A stretch of DNA of 64,000 bases from assembly GCF_030316885.1 (NCBI RefSeq), contig NZ_JASZYQ010000005.1:248001-312000 (forward strand). The letters are read 5' to 3'. Source of the DNA: Variovorax jilinensis (lineage in GTDB: Bacteria; Pseudomonadota; Gammaproteobacteria; Burkholderiales; Burkholderiaceae_C). Of this stretch, positions 8,983 through 17,399 are shown one piece after another. Numbering within the stretch: the stretch's first letter is position 1; every line of letters begins with the position of its first letter. Both the position numbers and the translations under genes were made by a program. The notes under the pieces are model-generated. The model ran no database searches, was not told the origin of the DNA, and saw only the letters and a list, made by a program, of their open reading frames with translations.

Positions 8983-9390
8983 ATGCAGACAGTCACGCGC
9001 GACACCCCCACAAGCACGACGCAATGGGCAGGCCGGATCCTCGGGGCGCTGGTGACGCTCGTGCTGCTGGCCGATGGCGCCGTCAACCTGTTCGCGCCCG
9101 GCATTCTTGACAAGGAGATGGCGGCCACCGGCTTCCCCATGAATCTGTCGACGGCGCTCGGCGTGCTGATCCTTGCATGCGCGGTGCTCTATGCAATCCC
9201 GAAGACCTCGGTGCTCGGCGCGATCCTCGTGACCGGTTTCCTGGGTGGCGCGATCTGCACGCACTTCAGGCTCGGCGAGATCGGCTCTCCACCACAGATT
9301 GCCTGCGTCGTGATCGGTGTGGCGGCCTGGGCTTCGCTTTACCTGCGCCTGGGTTCGTTGCGGCTGCTGATACCGCTGGTTCGCAGCTAA
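8983..9390 (+). CDS. DoxX-like membrane protein
   Basis: 135 residues, four predicted membrane helices, with AGRILGALVTLVLLADGAVN and an internal FLGGAICTHFRLGE typical of DoxX-like proteins. An upstream in-frame TTG (8887) exists, but AAGGAGT at about 8969-8975 places the start at 8983. Family members are small inner-membrane proteins with poorly known, sometimes redox-linked roles. It is alone, facing away from the molybdoenzyme operon. Confidence 0.82.
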   Translation: MQTVTRDTPTSTTQWAGRILGALVTLVLLADGAVNLFAPGILDKEMAATGFPMNLSTALGVLILACAVLYAIPKTSVLGAILVTGFLGGAICTHFRLGEIGSPPQIACVVIGVAAWASLYLRLGSLRLLIPLVRS

Positions 9391-9417
9391 GCCGGCCGAG
9401 GCTCGTTGTGCCGGCTT
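9389..9417. terminator. Inverted repeat between convergent genes
   Basis: AAGCCGGC (9389-9396) and GCCGGCTT (9410-9417) form a perfect eight-base stem with a 13-base loop, immediately after the DoxX-like stop and before the convergent VOC gene. No clear T-tract follows, so a bidirectional terminator is only plausible. Confidence 0.35.
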
Positions 9418-9430
9418 CGAGCGCAGGCCT

Positions 9431-9859
9431 TCAGAAGGTCACCTTGACCGACGGCGCGCTGCGCTTCGCCTCGCCGTGGAACACGGCCTCGATGTTGTTG
9501 CCGTCGGGGTCGAGCACGAAGGCGGCGTAGTAGCCTGGGTGGTAAGGCCGCTCGCCGGGTGCACCGTTGTCGGTGCCGCCATGCGCGAGCGCGGCCTTGT
9601 GAAAGGCGTCGACCGTGGCCTTGTCGCTGGCCTGGAAAGCCAGGTGGTGCCGGCCGGTCAACTGGCCCGTTGCAGCCTCGCTGTCCGCGCTGGAGACGAA
9701 CAGCTCGTCGACCCAGAAGTAGCTGTCGCCCGAGCCGCCCAGCGGAATCTGCAGCACCTCGATGACCGCCTCGTAGAAGCGTCGGCTCGCAGCCAGGTCG
9801 CGCACGACCAGCTGCACGTGATCGATCAGGCGTCCGCGATGCAATTCCTGTGTTTCCAT
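9431..9859 (-). CDS. VOC (glyoxalase/bleomycin resistance fold) protein
   Basis: 142 residues with two beta-alpha-beta-beta-beta halves; opening IDHVQLVVRDLAASRRFYEA and the late FVLDPDGNNIEAVFH are hallmark VOC motifs. Candidate metal ligands are the early His of IDHV, the mid His of GRHHLAF and the Glu of NIEAV. SD GGAGGT lies just upstream. VOC proteins include glyoxalase I, extradiol dioxygenases and fosfomycin-type enzymes; substrate unknown. Nothing in it ties it to the sulfur island, although it has the same orientation as the ABC genes upstream. Confidence 0.85.
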   Translation of the reverse strand: METQELHRGRLIDHVQLVVRDLAASRRFYEAVIEVLQIPLGGSGDSYFWVDELFVSSADSEAATGQLTGRHHLAFQASDKATVDAFHKAALAHGGTDNGAPGERPYHPGYYAAFVLDPDGNNIEAVFHGEAKRSAPSVKVTF

Positions 9860-9990
9860 GTGGCGACCTCCGGTTCATGGGATGGATGCACTTTCGTGCA
9901 GCCTGCATGATGCACGCGCCGTGTGGGTCGGCGCAACGCGAAGGCAGATGTAGGACGCAGTTCGGCGGGCGCACCGCCCTCGGCCGCGGC

Positions 9991-11058
9991 TCAGTTGAGC
10001 CGCTCGCCCCCCGCGCCGTCGAACAGGTGCGCCTCGCTGGCCACGGGCCACAGCGGCAGCCGGTCGCCGGGCCGGGCACCGACGCGATCTCGGAATGCGG
10101 CCATCACCGTCTGGCCGCCCAGGCGCAACGCGACCTGGGTCTCGGCGCCCGTCGGCTCGACCACGATCACGTCGGCCGACAGCCCGCGGTCCGGGTCGAT
10201 CGTGAAGTGTTCGGGGCGGGTCCCGTACAGCACGCGGTCGCCGTGCGTGCCGCGCGACGCCGAGGCCAGCGGCAGGCGCAGGCCGTCGTCGGTCAGCACG
10301 TGCGGGGCCCCATCGAGCTGCAGCCGGCCCGGAATGAAGTTCATCGCCGGCGAGCCGATGAAGCCCGCCACGAAGGCGTTGCGTGGCCGGTCGTAGAGTT
10401 CGAGCGGCGCGCCGATCTGCTCGATGCGGCCCTCCTTCAGCACCACGATGCGGTCGGCCATCGTCATGGCCTCGACCTGGTCGTGCGTCACGTAGACCGT
10501 GGTGGTGCCGAGCCGCTGGTGCAGCGCCTTGATCTCGGTGCGCATCTGCACGCGCAGCTTGGCGTCGAGGTTCGACAGCGGCTCGTCGAACAGGAAGGCC
10601 TGGGGTTGCCGGACGATCGCGCGGCCCATTGCCACGCGCTGCCGCTGGCCGCCGGAGAGCTGGCCCGGGCGCCGCTCCAACAGCTCGCCGAGGCCCAGCG
10701 TGTCGGCCGCCTGCCGTACCCGGCGCGCGATCTCATCGCGCGGCAGTCCCTGGATCGTGAGGCCGAAGCCGAGGTTCCGGCCCACCGTCATGTGCGGATA
10801 GAGCGCGTAGTTCTGGAACACCATCGCGACGTCGCGGTCGCGCGGCGCCACGTCGTTGATGAGGCCATCGCCGAGCCGGATCTCGCCGGCGTCGACGCTC
10901 TCGAGGCCCGCGATCATGCGCAGCAGCGTCGACTTGCCGCAGCCCGAGGGCCCGACCAGCGCGACGAACTCGCCGTCCCGGATGTCGATGTCGATGCCAC
11001 GGATGACGGGCGTGGGCCCGAAGTTCTTCGCCAGGTGGCGGATGGTGATGGAAGCCAT
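9991..11058 (-). CDS. Carbohydrate-type ABC importer, MalK/UgpC-like ATPase
   Basis: 355 residues. Nucleotide-binding domain with GPSGCGKST (Walker A), LSGGQRQRVAMGR (signature), FLFDEPLSNLD (Walker B) and VTHDQ, followed by the roughly 120-residue TOBE regulatory domain typical of MalK/UgpC ATPases. Last gene of the importer operon with two permeases and a family 1 binding protein upstream on the same strand. It energises uptake by the MalF/MalG-like channel. Substrate is presumably sulfur-containing because the operon is headed by an alkylsulfate dioxygenase and a CysB-like regulator; that is inference. Confidence 0.93.
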   Translation of the reverse strand: MASITIRHLAKNFGPTPVIRGIDIDIRDGEFVALVGPSGCGKSTLLRMIAGLESVDAGEIRLGDGLINDVAPRDRDVAMVFQNYALYPHMTVGRNLGFGLTIQGLPRDEIARRVRQAADTLGLGELLERRPGQLSGGQRQRVAMGRAIVRQPQAFLFDEPLSNLDAKLRVQMRTEIKALHQRLGTTTVYVTHDQVEAMTMADRIVVLKEGRIEQIGAPLELYDRPRNAFVAGFIGSPAMNFIPGRLQLDGAPHVLTDDGLRLPLASASRGTHGDRVLYGTRPEHFTIDPDRGLSADVIVVEPTGAETQVALRLGGQTVMAAFRDRVGARPGDRLPLWPVASEAHLFDGAGGERLN

Positions 11059-11090
11059 GTGAATGTGTGAGTGAGGGAGCGTGGGGGCCA

Positions 11091-12035
11091 TCAGTCCTTG
11101 ATGCCGCCGGCGGTCAGGCCGTGCACGAGGTACTTGCGTACGAGCACGGTGAAGGCCACCACCGGCAGCATCACGAGCGTGCCGCTGGCGGCGATCTTGG
11201 TCCACTCCCAGCCTTCGTACTGCAGGAAGTTGACGATCGCGACCGGTGCCGTGATGGCGTTGGTGCGCGTCAGGATCAGCGCATAGAAGAAGTCGTTCCA
11301 CGAGAAGATGAAGCACAGCACCGCGGTGGCAGCCAGCCCGGGCGCGGTGAGCGGCAGCGACACGCGCCAGAAGGCCTGCCAGATGCCGCAGCCGTCGATC
11401 CAGGCTGCTTCCTCGAGCGAAGCGGGCACGGCCTCGAAGAAGGTCTGCATCAGCCAGATCACGATCGCGAGGTTGAAGGTCAGGTAGATGAGCGCAAGGC
11501 CGATCACGGTGTCCTGCAGGCCGAGGTACTGGTAGGCCAGGAAGAACGGGATCGTGAAGGCGATCGGCGGCGCCATGCGTGTCACGAGAATCCACAGCGC
11601 GATGCGGTCGCGGCCCTTGAACTTCCAGCGCGTGAGCGCATAGGCGGCCGGCACGCCGATCAGCAGCGAGAAGCCGGTCGACAGCGTGCTCGCCAGCAGG
11701 CTGTTGCCGAAGGACTTCAGGAAGTTGCCCTGCAGCAGGCTCGCGAAGCCTTCGAGCGTTGGCGTGAAGAGCAGGCTGTCCTCGAAGATGTCGGCCGCCG
11801 GCCGGAAGGCGAGCTGCACCAGCCAGAGGAAGGGCGACAGGACCAGCAGCAGCAACAGCGCCACCGTGATCGCGCGACCATGGCGCGACAGCCACGAGCG
11901 GCCGCGCCGCGCGCCTTCGGAGGGTCGCGCCACGGGTGCCGCAGGCGCGAAGTGCGTGGCGGAAGCGGTCGACACGCCTTCCTCGTGGGCCGCCTCGATC
12001 CTGTCGAGAGCCCAGGTGCTGCTAGCGCTCGGCAT
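11091..12035 (-). CDS. ABC importer inner-membrane permease, MalG-like
   Basis: 314 residues with six hydrophobic segments. The EAA loop of binding-protein-dependent permeases is at EAAWIDGCGIWQAFWRVSLP. The first 45 residues are a long basic cytoplasmic tail, longer than usual. Its 5' end overlaps the upstream permease gene by 14 bp. It forms the channel with the MalF-like partner and binds the MalK-like ATPase. Confidence 0.92.
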   Translation of the reverse strand: MPSASSTWALDRIEAAHEEGVSTASATHFAPAAPVARPSEGARRGRSWLSRHGRAITVALLLLLVLSPFLWLVQLAFRPAADIFEDSLLFTPTLEGFASLLQGNFLKSFGNSLLASTLSTGFSLLIGVPAAYALTRWKFKGRDRIALWILVTRMAPPIAFTIPFFLAYQYLGLQDTVIGLALIYLTFNLAIVIWLMQTFFEAVPASLEEAAWIDGCGIWQAFWRVSLPLTAPGLAATAVLCFIFSWNDFFYALILTRTNAITAPVAIVNFLQYEGWEWTKIAASGTLVMLPVVAFTVLVRKYLVHGLTAGGIKD

Positions 12036-12963
12036 GGCGGCTCCTTCCCAGCTTGCCGATCAGCCAGCTCAGCACGAAGACACCCACCAGCATCACGGTG
12101 GCGATCGCGCTGGCGTAGCCCCAGTAGGAGAAATTGAAGGCCTGGATGAAGCCGTAGTAGTTCGTCACCTCGGTCACCGAGCCCGGGCCGCCATTGGTCA
12201 GCACGTAGATCAGCGGAAAGGCCTTGAAGCTGTCGATCAGCCGGAACAGCGCGCAGACCACGAGCACCGGGCGGATGTAGGGAAACACGATGTGGCGGAA
12301 CAGCTGCCAGCGATTCGCGCCTTCGAGCGTGGCGGCCTCGATCGGATCGTCGGGAATCATCTGCAGCGCGGCCAGCACCATCAGCATGGTGAAGGGAAAC
12401 CATTGCCAGGTGTCGGCCAGCGCGATCGCCCACAGTGCGGTGTCCGGGTTGGCGATCAGCGAACGCACCGGCCAGCCGAGCGCCTCGAGCGCGCGGTGCA
12501 TCGGGCTGATGTCGGGCGTGTAGACGATCTTCCAGATCAGCGCGACCACGATGGGCGGCAGCACCATCGGGATCAGGAACAGGGTGCGCGCGCCTTCCAG
12601 CACGCGCGACTTGCCGTCGAGCAGCAGTGCGAGTCCGAGCCCGACTCCGAGCTGCAGCGCGACGCTGGACACCGACAGCTTGATCTGCACCACGATCGAG
12701 GCAAGGAAGCGCTGGTCCTCCAGCAGATGCCGGTAGTTGACCAGCGGGTCGTCGAAGCGGAAGGTGCCTGCAGGATCGGTGAGCTGCAGCGGCGTGAAGC
12801 TCGCCACCAGCAGCGCGACCGCCGGCACCAGTGTGATCAGGAGGAGCACGGCGAGCGAAGGCGACAGGCCAAGCAGGAAGGCGCGCCGGCGCTCCTGCTC
12901 CCAGCTCGCCGAACGGCCAGGTCGGTCGATCCTCGAACCGCCGATGGCGATGGCCTGCGTCAC
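12022..12963 (-). CDS. ABC importer inner-membrane permease, MalF-like
   Basis: 313 residues starting at a GTG, 10 bp after the binding-protein stop. Six membrane helices; EAA loop visible as EAATLEGANRWQLFRHIVFP. It belongs to the sugar permease group (UgpA/MalF without the large periplasmic insertion). Pairs with the MalG-like protein encoded next. Confidence 0.92.
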   Translation of the reverse strand: MTQAIAIGGSRIDRPGRSASWEQERRRAFLLGLSPSLAVLLLITLVPAVALLVASFTPLQLTDPAGTFRFDDPLVNYRHLLEDQRFLASIVVQIKLSVSSVALQLGVGLGLALLLDGKSRVLEGARTLFLIPMVLPPIVVALIWKIVYTPDISPMHRALEALGWPVRSLIANPDTALWAIALADTWQWFPFTMLMVLAALQMIPDDPIEAATLEGANRWQLFRHIVFPYIRPVLVVCALFRLIDSFKAFPLIYVLTNGGPGSVTEVTNYYGFIQAFNFSYWGYASAIATVMLVGVFVLSWLIGKLGRSRHAER

Positions 12964-12973
12964 CGCGGCGCCC

Positions 12974-14326
12974 TCAGAGCTTCTCGCCGGAGCGCCGCAG
13001 CTCCGCGATGGTGTTGGCCTGCGCCTGCTGGAAGGCCTGCTTGGCCGAGAGCTGCCCGCTCGCGATCAGCTCGATCGCCTTGTTGAGCTGCTGGTCGACC
13101 TGCGGGTACACCGCCACCGTGCGGTACTTCATGTGGCCGCTCTTGTTGGCGAGTTCGATCGAATCGAGCGAGAGCTTGGCGAGATCGCTGCCGTTGATGA
13201 CCTGCTTGCTGCGGAAGACCTGCGAGTCGATGTCCGAGCGGCGCGCCGGCGAACCGTAGCCCGCGGCCACCGCGCGCCCCGTGGTCTGCTTGCTGAGCGC
13301 CCACTGGATGAAGGCCCAGGCGGCTTCCTTGTTCTTCGAGCCGGTCGGGATGCCGAGCCCGTGCACCGCGGTGCCCGGGAAGCGGCCGGCAGGACCCTTG
13401 GGCACCAGGCCGAACTTCACGGTCTTGATGGTCTTGCTGGTGGCCGGGTCGCCGAGCTGCGCCAGGTGCAGCTGGCCGGCATCGGTGAAGTTGACGCGAC
13501 CGAGCTTGAGCGCCTGCGTCACCTGGTCGGGCTGGTAAGTGATCGCGCCATCGGGGCCGAACTCCTTGAGCAGGTTGGCGTAGTACTCGCCCGCCGCGAT
13601 GGCCTCGGGCGTGTCCAGCGTCGGGAACAGGTCGTCGGGTGCCTTTCGGAACACGTCGCCGCCGAAGGCGTGCAGGTAGGGCACGAAGGTCCAGCCGTAG
13701 TGGTTGTCGGCCACGAAGCCGGCCACGCGTTCCTTCTTGTTGACCGCACGCAGCACCTTCACGAGGTCGTCCGTGGTGTCGGGAAAGCCGAGTCCCGCCT
13801 GCTCGACCAGGTCGAAGCGCGAGGAGGCCGTGAGCAGCGCCTCGGCGGTCCATGGAATGCCGTAGAGCTTGCCGTCGCGGCCGGTCTCGGGCGCCCGTGC
13901 GCCGGCCAGGAAGTCGTTCACATCCCAGTCGGCCGCGGTCAGGTTGGGGTTCCTGATGAAGTCGTCGAGTGGCGTCAGCCAGCCCGAGTTGATCCAGCGG
14001 CTCGAGTAGATGAAGGTCACGTTGACCACGTCGTAGGCCGAGCCCTTGGTCGAGAGCTCGAGATCGGCACGTTGGTTGTAGACCGGGAACGAGGGGGCGT
14101 CGAAGTTCACCTTGGCGCCGGTCGCGGCCTCGAACTCCGGCAGCCACTGCTGCAGCAGCTTGGGATAGGCAGCGCTGAAGGTCGAGACGTTGAGCGTCAC
14201 GCCCGCGAACTTCTTGCTGCCCGACTGGGCTGCGGCCAGGCCCGGGAGCAGCGCGCCGGCACCCAGTGCGGCCGTGGCTTGCAACAGCCGGCGGCGCTGC
14301 GGATCGAGAGTGGATGAATGGGTCAT
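12974..14326 (-). CDS. Family 1 extracellular solute-binding protein
   Basis: 450 residues with a twin-arginine-like signal (QRRRLLQATAALGAGALLPG). The mature part resembles sugar and glycerol-3-phosphate binding proteins rather than the SsuA/TauA family that dominates the rest of the island. It delivers substrate to the MalF/MalG/MalK-like transporter downstream. The upstream gene is an AtsK-like dioxygenase, so a sulfated or sulfonated sugar or polyol is an attractive ligand, but the sequence alone does not prove it. Confidence 0.9.
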   Translation of the reverse strand: MTHSSTLDPQRRRLLQATAALGAGALLPGLAAAQSGSKKFAGVTLNVSTFSAAYPKLLQQWLPEFEAATGAKVNFDAPSFPVYNQRADLELSTKGSAYDVVNVTFIYSSRWINSGWLTPLDDFIRNPNLTAADWDVNDFLAGARAPETGRDGKLYGIPWTAEALLTASSRFDLVEQAGLGFPDTTDDLVKVLRAVNKKERVAGFVADNHYGWTFVPYLHAFGGDVFRKAPDDLFPTLDTPEAIAAGEYYANLLKEFGPDGAITYQPDQVTQALKLGRVNFTDAGQLHLAQLGDPATSKTIKTVKFGLVPKGPAGRFPGTAVHGLGIPTGSKNKEAAWAFIQWALSKQTTGRAVAAGYGSPARRSDIDSQVFRSKQVINGSDLAKLSLDSIELANKSGHMKYRTVAVYPQVDQQLNKAIELIASGQLSAKQAFQQAQANTIAELRRSGEKL

Positions 14327-14365
14327 GGGATGGGTCCGGAAGACGATGCGATGAAGCGGGCGGCC

Positions 14366-15322
14366 TCAGGCGGTCGCGGTGATGAGTTCGTCGATGTGCG
14401 CGTCGTTGGTGGCTTCGGGCCGGCTGCGCGTGCGGCTGCGCTGGCCGTCGAGCGCCACCGCGGTCTCGCCGTGCACCGTCACGCGGCGTACCAGGCGCGG
14501 CTGGCTGCCGTAGTCGTTGATCGCGAAGTGCTGGGTCGCGCGGTTGTCCCAGATCGCGACGTCGTCCTGGCGCCAGTTCCATCGCACCGTGTTCTCGAGC
14601 CGGGTCACGCGGTTCTGCAGCAGCTCGAAGATGCGCGCCGATTCGCTGCTCGTGAGGCCGACGAGCTTCTTCACGAAGTGGCCGAGCAGCAGCGCGCGCT
14701 CGCCCGAAACCGGATGCACGTGCACCACCGGATGCTCGGCCTCGTAGACGGCCGACACGAAGACCTTGCGGTGATGCCGCAGCCGTTCTTCCTCGACCAC
14801 CACGCGATCGGCACCATAGTCGTAGTCGTTGCTGTGAACTGCCCACAGGGTGTCGGCAAGCTGCTTGAGCTGCGCCGGCAGGCGCTCGTAAGCGACGGCC
14901 GTGTTGGCCCAGACCGTGTCGCCGCCGTAGGCCGGGATCGTGACGCCGCGCAGGATCGATATCTTCGGAAAGGCATCGACGAAGGTCACGTCGGTGTGCC
15001 AGGAGTCGGCACGGCCGCCGCCCTTGGAAGCGTCGAGCTCGAACAGCTTGGTGCCCTGAGGTGCCGGCACGGTCGGATGGGCCACGGTGCGGCCAAAGCG
15101 CGCCCCGAAGGCCTGGTGCTCCTGGTCGTCCAGGTGCTTCTGGTCGCGGAAGAACAGCACCTTGTGCTTGACCAGCGCGGCGTTCAGCTGCTCGATGACG
15201 TCGGCCGACAGGTGGCTGCCGAGGCGGATGTCCTGCACCTCGCCGCCGATGTTGCCGGCCACGCGCCGGATGCGCAGGTCGCCGATGCTGGTGTCGAAGG
15301 CGGATGGTTTCTCGTGGCTCAT
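14366..15322 (-). CDS. AtsK-like Fe(II)/2-oxoglutarate alkylsulfate dioxygenase
   Basis: 318 residues of the TauD/TfdA family. Iron ligands H109 and D111 in SWHTDVTF and distal H265 in ATQHFAIND; R276/R280 bind 2-oxoglutarate. VHPVSGERALLLGHF and WDNRATQH are close to the alkylsulfatase AtsK of Pseudomonas putida as I remember it. Such enzymes hydroxylate the carbon bearing the sulfate, releasing an aldehyde and sulfate. The start at 15322 follows SD AGAGGAG; an alternative ATG at 15364 touches the upstream gene and has no such site. It precedes a carbohydrate-type ABC importer, whereas P. putida AtsK travels with an SsuA-type one. Confidence 0.88.
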   Translation of the reverse strand: MSHEKPSAFDTSIGDLRIRRVAGNIGGEVQDIRLGSHLSADVIEQLNAALVKHKVLFFRDQKHLDDQEHQAFGARFGRTVAHPTVPAPQGTKLFELDASKGGGRADSWHTDVTFVDAFPKISILRGVTIPAYGGDTVWANTAVAYERLPAQLKQLADTLWAVHSNDYDYGADRVVVEEERLRHHRKVFVSAVYEAEHPVVHVHPVSGERALLLGHFVKKLVGLTSSESARIFELLQNRVTRLENTVRWNWRQDDVAIWDNRATQHFAINDYGSQPRLVRRVTVHGETAVALDGQRSRTRSRPEATNDAHIDELITATA

Positions 15323-15363
15323 CGTGGGTTCTCCTCTGGAATGAAGGTTGATCGCCGGCGGCA

Positions 15364-16380
15364 TCAGTGCCGCGGCGAGGTGGCGCCATCGGCGCCCGGT
15401 GCATGCGCGAGCAGCTGCGCCAGCGCGGAGCGCGGCACCGGCGCGCTCTCGTCCTCGCTGCTGCCCTGGCCCAGTGCCTCGTCGATCGTGGCGCGGTCCA
15501 GCGTCGGGGCGAAGGCCTCGATGAAGGCATAGACGAAGGTGCGCAGGTAGGCGCCTCGCCGCACCGCGACTTTGGTCAGGTTGATGCCGAACAGGTGGCC
15601 CGCGTCGACCGCGCGCAGCCGCAGGTCGCGTTCGGCCTCGAAGGCGATGCCCGCGACGATCCCTACTCCCATGCCGAGTTCGACGTAGGTCTTGATGACG
15701 TCGGCGTCCATTGCGGTGATCGCGAGGTCGGGCTTGAGGCCGGCCTCGGCAAAAGCCTGGTCGATGCGCGTGCGGCCGGTGAAGCCGCTGTCATAGGTGA
15801 CGAGCGGCCAGGCGGCGAGGCGCTCGATGGTCAGCGGGCCGTCGAGCAGCGGATGGCCGGGCGGCGCGATCACCGAATGGGTCCAGCGAAAGCACGGCAG
15901 CGCGACCAGCTGCGGATAGTCGCCGAGCGCCTCGGTGGCGATGCCGACGTCGGCCTCGCCGTCGAGCAGCATCTGCGCGATCTGCTTGGGAGAACCCTGC
16001 CGCAGGTGCAGCTGCACGTTGGGGAAGCGGCCGCGGAATTCCTGCACCGCGATCGGCAGCGCATAGCGGGCCTGCGAATGGGTGGCGGCGATCGACAGCA
16101 GACCCTCTTCCTGCGCGAGGAACTCCTGACCTGCCTGGCGCAGGTTCTGGCTCTCGAGCAGGACCTTCTCGATGATCGGCAGCAGGTGGTCGCCGGGCGC
16201 CGTCAGGCCGGTCAGGCGCTTGCCGGACCGCGCGAACAGCGCCAGGCCGAGTTCGTCCTCGAGTTCACGGATCTGGCGGCTGACGCCCGGTTGAGAGGTG
16301 TGCAGCACATGGGCCGCTTCGGTGAGATTGAAGCCGCATCGAACGGCTTCGCGCACGGAGCGCAACTGTTGGAAATTCAT
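15364..16380 (-). CDS. LysR-family regulator of the CysB/Cbl/SsuR group
   Basis: 338 residues. Winged-helix region in the first 60 residues (LTEAAHVLHTSQPGVSRQIR), then a two-lobe sensor domain with TYDSGFTGRTRIDQAF and GMGVGIVAGIAFE, features of the CysB group that senses sulfate, O-acetylserine or adenosine phosphosulfate. In betaproteobacteria CysB and SsuR control cysteine biosynthesis and sulfonate use; I cannot tell which one this is. It reads into the dioxygenase gene and faces the peroxiredoxin gene across a 279-bp region with a repeated ACCAAATAA. It is one of only two regulators in the sulfur island. Confidence 0.92.
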   Translation of the reverse strand: MNFQQLRSVREAVRCGFNLTEAAHVLHTSQPGVSRQIRELEDELGLALFARSGKRLTGLTAPGDHLLPIIEKVLLESQNLRQAGQEFLAQEEGLLSIAATHSQARYALPIAVQEFRGRFPNVQLHLRQGSPKQIAQMLLDGEADVGIATEALGDYPQLVALPCFRWTHSVIAPPGHPLLDGPLTIERLAAWPLVTYDSGFTGRTRIDQAFAEAGLKPDLAITAMDADVIKTYVELGMGVGIVAGIAFEAERDLRLRAVDAGHLFGINLTKVAVRRGAYLRTFVYAFIEAFAPTLDRATIDEALGQGSSEDESAPVPRSALAQLLAHAPGADGATSPRH

Positions 16381-16469
16381 GGAGGCCAGAAAGAGGAAGC
16401 TGTGCCGGAGGCACTCGGCGGCCGATTCTGCGGGCCTCGATTCGAATTGCGAACGAACGAATCGTTGCT

Positions 16470-16584
16470 ACCAAATAAGCGAATGATCTTTGGTTCGTCG
16501 TCGTCGACTCGTTATTCGCAATCCGGATATCGATGCGCGAAGATCGAATGACGGATGGGCTCCGAACGAGGCATAACCAAATAA
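16470..16584. promoter_or_regulatory. Divergent control region with paired ACCAAATAA repeats
   Basis: The 279-bp gap (16381-16659) between the LysR gene and the peroxiredoxin gene is AT-richer than its surroundings. ACCAAATAA occurs at 16470-16478 and 16576-16584, 106 bp apart, about ten helical turns. A GATATC with flanking ATAT lies between them. Plausible paired operators for the adjacent LysR protein; no binding data. Confidence 0.35.
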
Positions 16585-16659
16585 CAAGGCAGTCGTTGCG
16601 GGAGGCGCCGGCTGTTCGGAGAATGCCGCTTCTCTTTTAATTCTTTCCCTGGAGATGCA

Positions 16660-17301
16660 ATGGCCACCCTTCGACTCGGCGACACCGCCCCGAACTTCAC
16701 GCAGGAATCCAGCGACGGTGCGATCGATTTCTACCAATGGGCGGGCAACGACTGGGTCGTGCTGTTTTCGCATCCGGCCGACTTCACGCCGGTGTGCACC
16801 ACCGAGCTGGGCAAGACCGCCGCGCTGTCGGGAGAATTCGCAAGGCGCGGCGTGAAGCCGATCGCCGTCAGCGTCGACCCGGTCGACAAGCACAAGGATT
16901 GGATCGCCGACATCAACGAGACCCAGAAGACGACGGTCAACTTCCCGATCCTGGCCGATGCGGATCGCAAGGTGGCCGACCTCTACGACCTGATCCATCC
17001 GAATGCCTCGACCACGGCGACCGTGCGCAGCGTCTTCATCATCGATCCGAAGAAGACGATCCGCACCACCATCACCTATCCCGCGAGCACGGGCCGCAAC
17101 TTCGACGAGATCCTGCGCGTCATCGATTCGCTGCAGCTCACCGACAGCCACAAGGTCGCCACGCCCGCGAACTGGAAGTACGGCGACGACGTCGTGATCA
17201 TCCCGAGCCTGCAGGACCCGGCCGAGATCGCCGAGCGCTTTCCCAAGGGTTTCAACGCGGTGCGGCCCTACCTGCGGCTCACGCCGCAGCCGAACAAGTA
17301 G
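16660..17301 (+). CDS. lsfA: 1-Cys peroxiredoxin (LsfA/Prx6 type)
   Basis: 213 residues. Peroxidatic Cys46 in DFTPVCTTE; it is the only cysteine, so this is a true 1-Cys peroxiredoxin. The C-terminal extension with KYGDDVVIIPSL is typical of the Prx6 group. In Pseudomonas, lsfA sits beside sulfonate genes and is sulfate-starvation induced; it is thought to protect against peroxide made by flavin monooxygenases. Its position here between a CysB-like regulator and a monooxygenase matches that. SD CCTGGAG precedes the ATG. Confidence 0.93.
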   Translation: MATLRLGDTAPNFTQESSDGAIDFYQWAGNDWVVLFSHPADFTPVCTTELGKTAALSGEFARRGVKPIAVSVDPVDKHKDWIADINETQKTTVNFPILADADRKVADLYDLIHPNASTTATVRSVFIIDPKKTIRTTITYPASTGRNFDEILRVIDSLQLTDSHKVATPANWKYGDDVVIIPSLQDPAEIAERFPKGFNAVRPYLRLTPQPNK

Positions 17302-17370
17302 GCAACGGAATCAAGGAACCGAATCTCTCGTTGGAAGTGAGGTGTCTCCTCGTCGTGAACAACGACGTTC

Positions 17371-17396
17371 ATGGGCCTTCGGGTCCATTTTTTTTG
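17371..17396 (+). terminator. Rho-independent terminator of lsfA
   Basis: ATGGGCC (17371-17377), loop TTCG, GGTCCAT (17382-17388) form a seven-pair stem with one G-T wobble, followed by an eight-base T-run. The UUCG loop and T-tract make it a strong terminator on the plus strand only. Confidence 0.85.
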
Positions 17397-17399
17397 TCG

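Noticed and set aside
12960-15530. A long minus-strand frame spanning the binding protein, dioxygenase and regulator
   Set aside because: Out of frame with all three recognised genes and crosses their boundaries.
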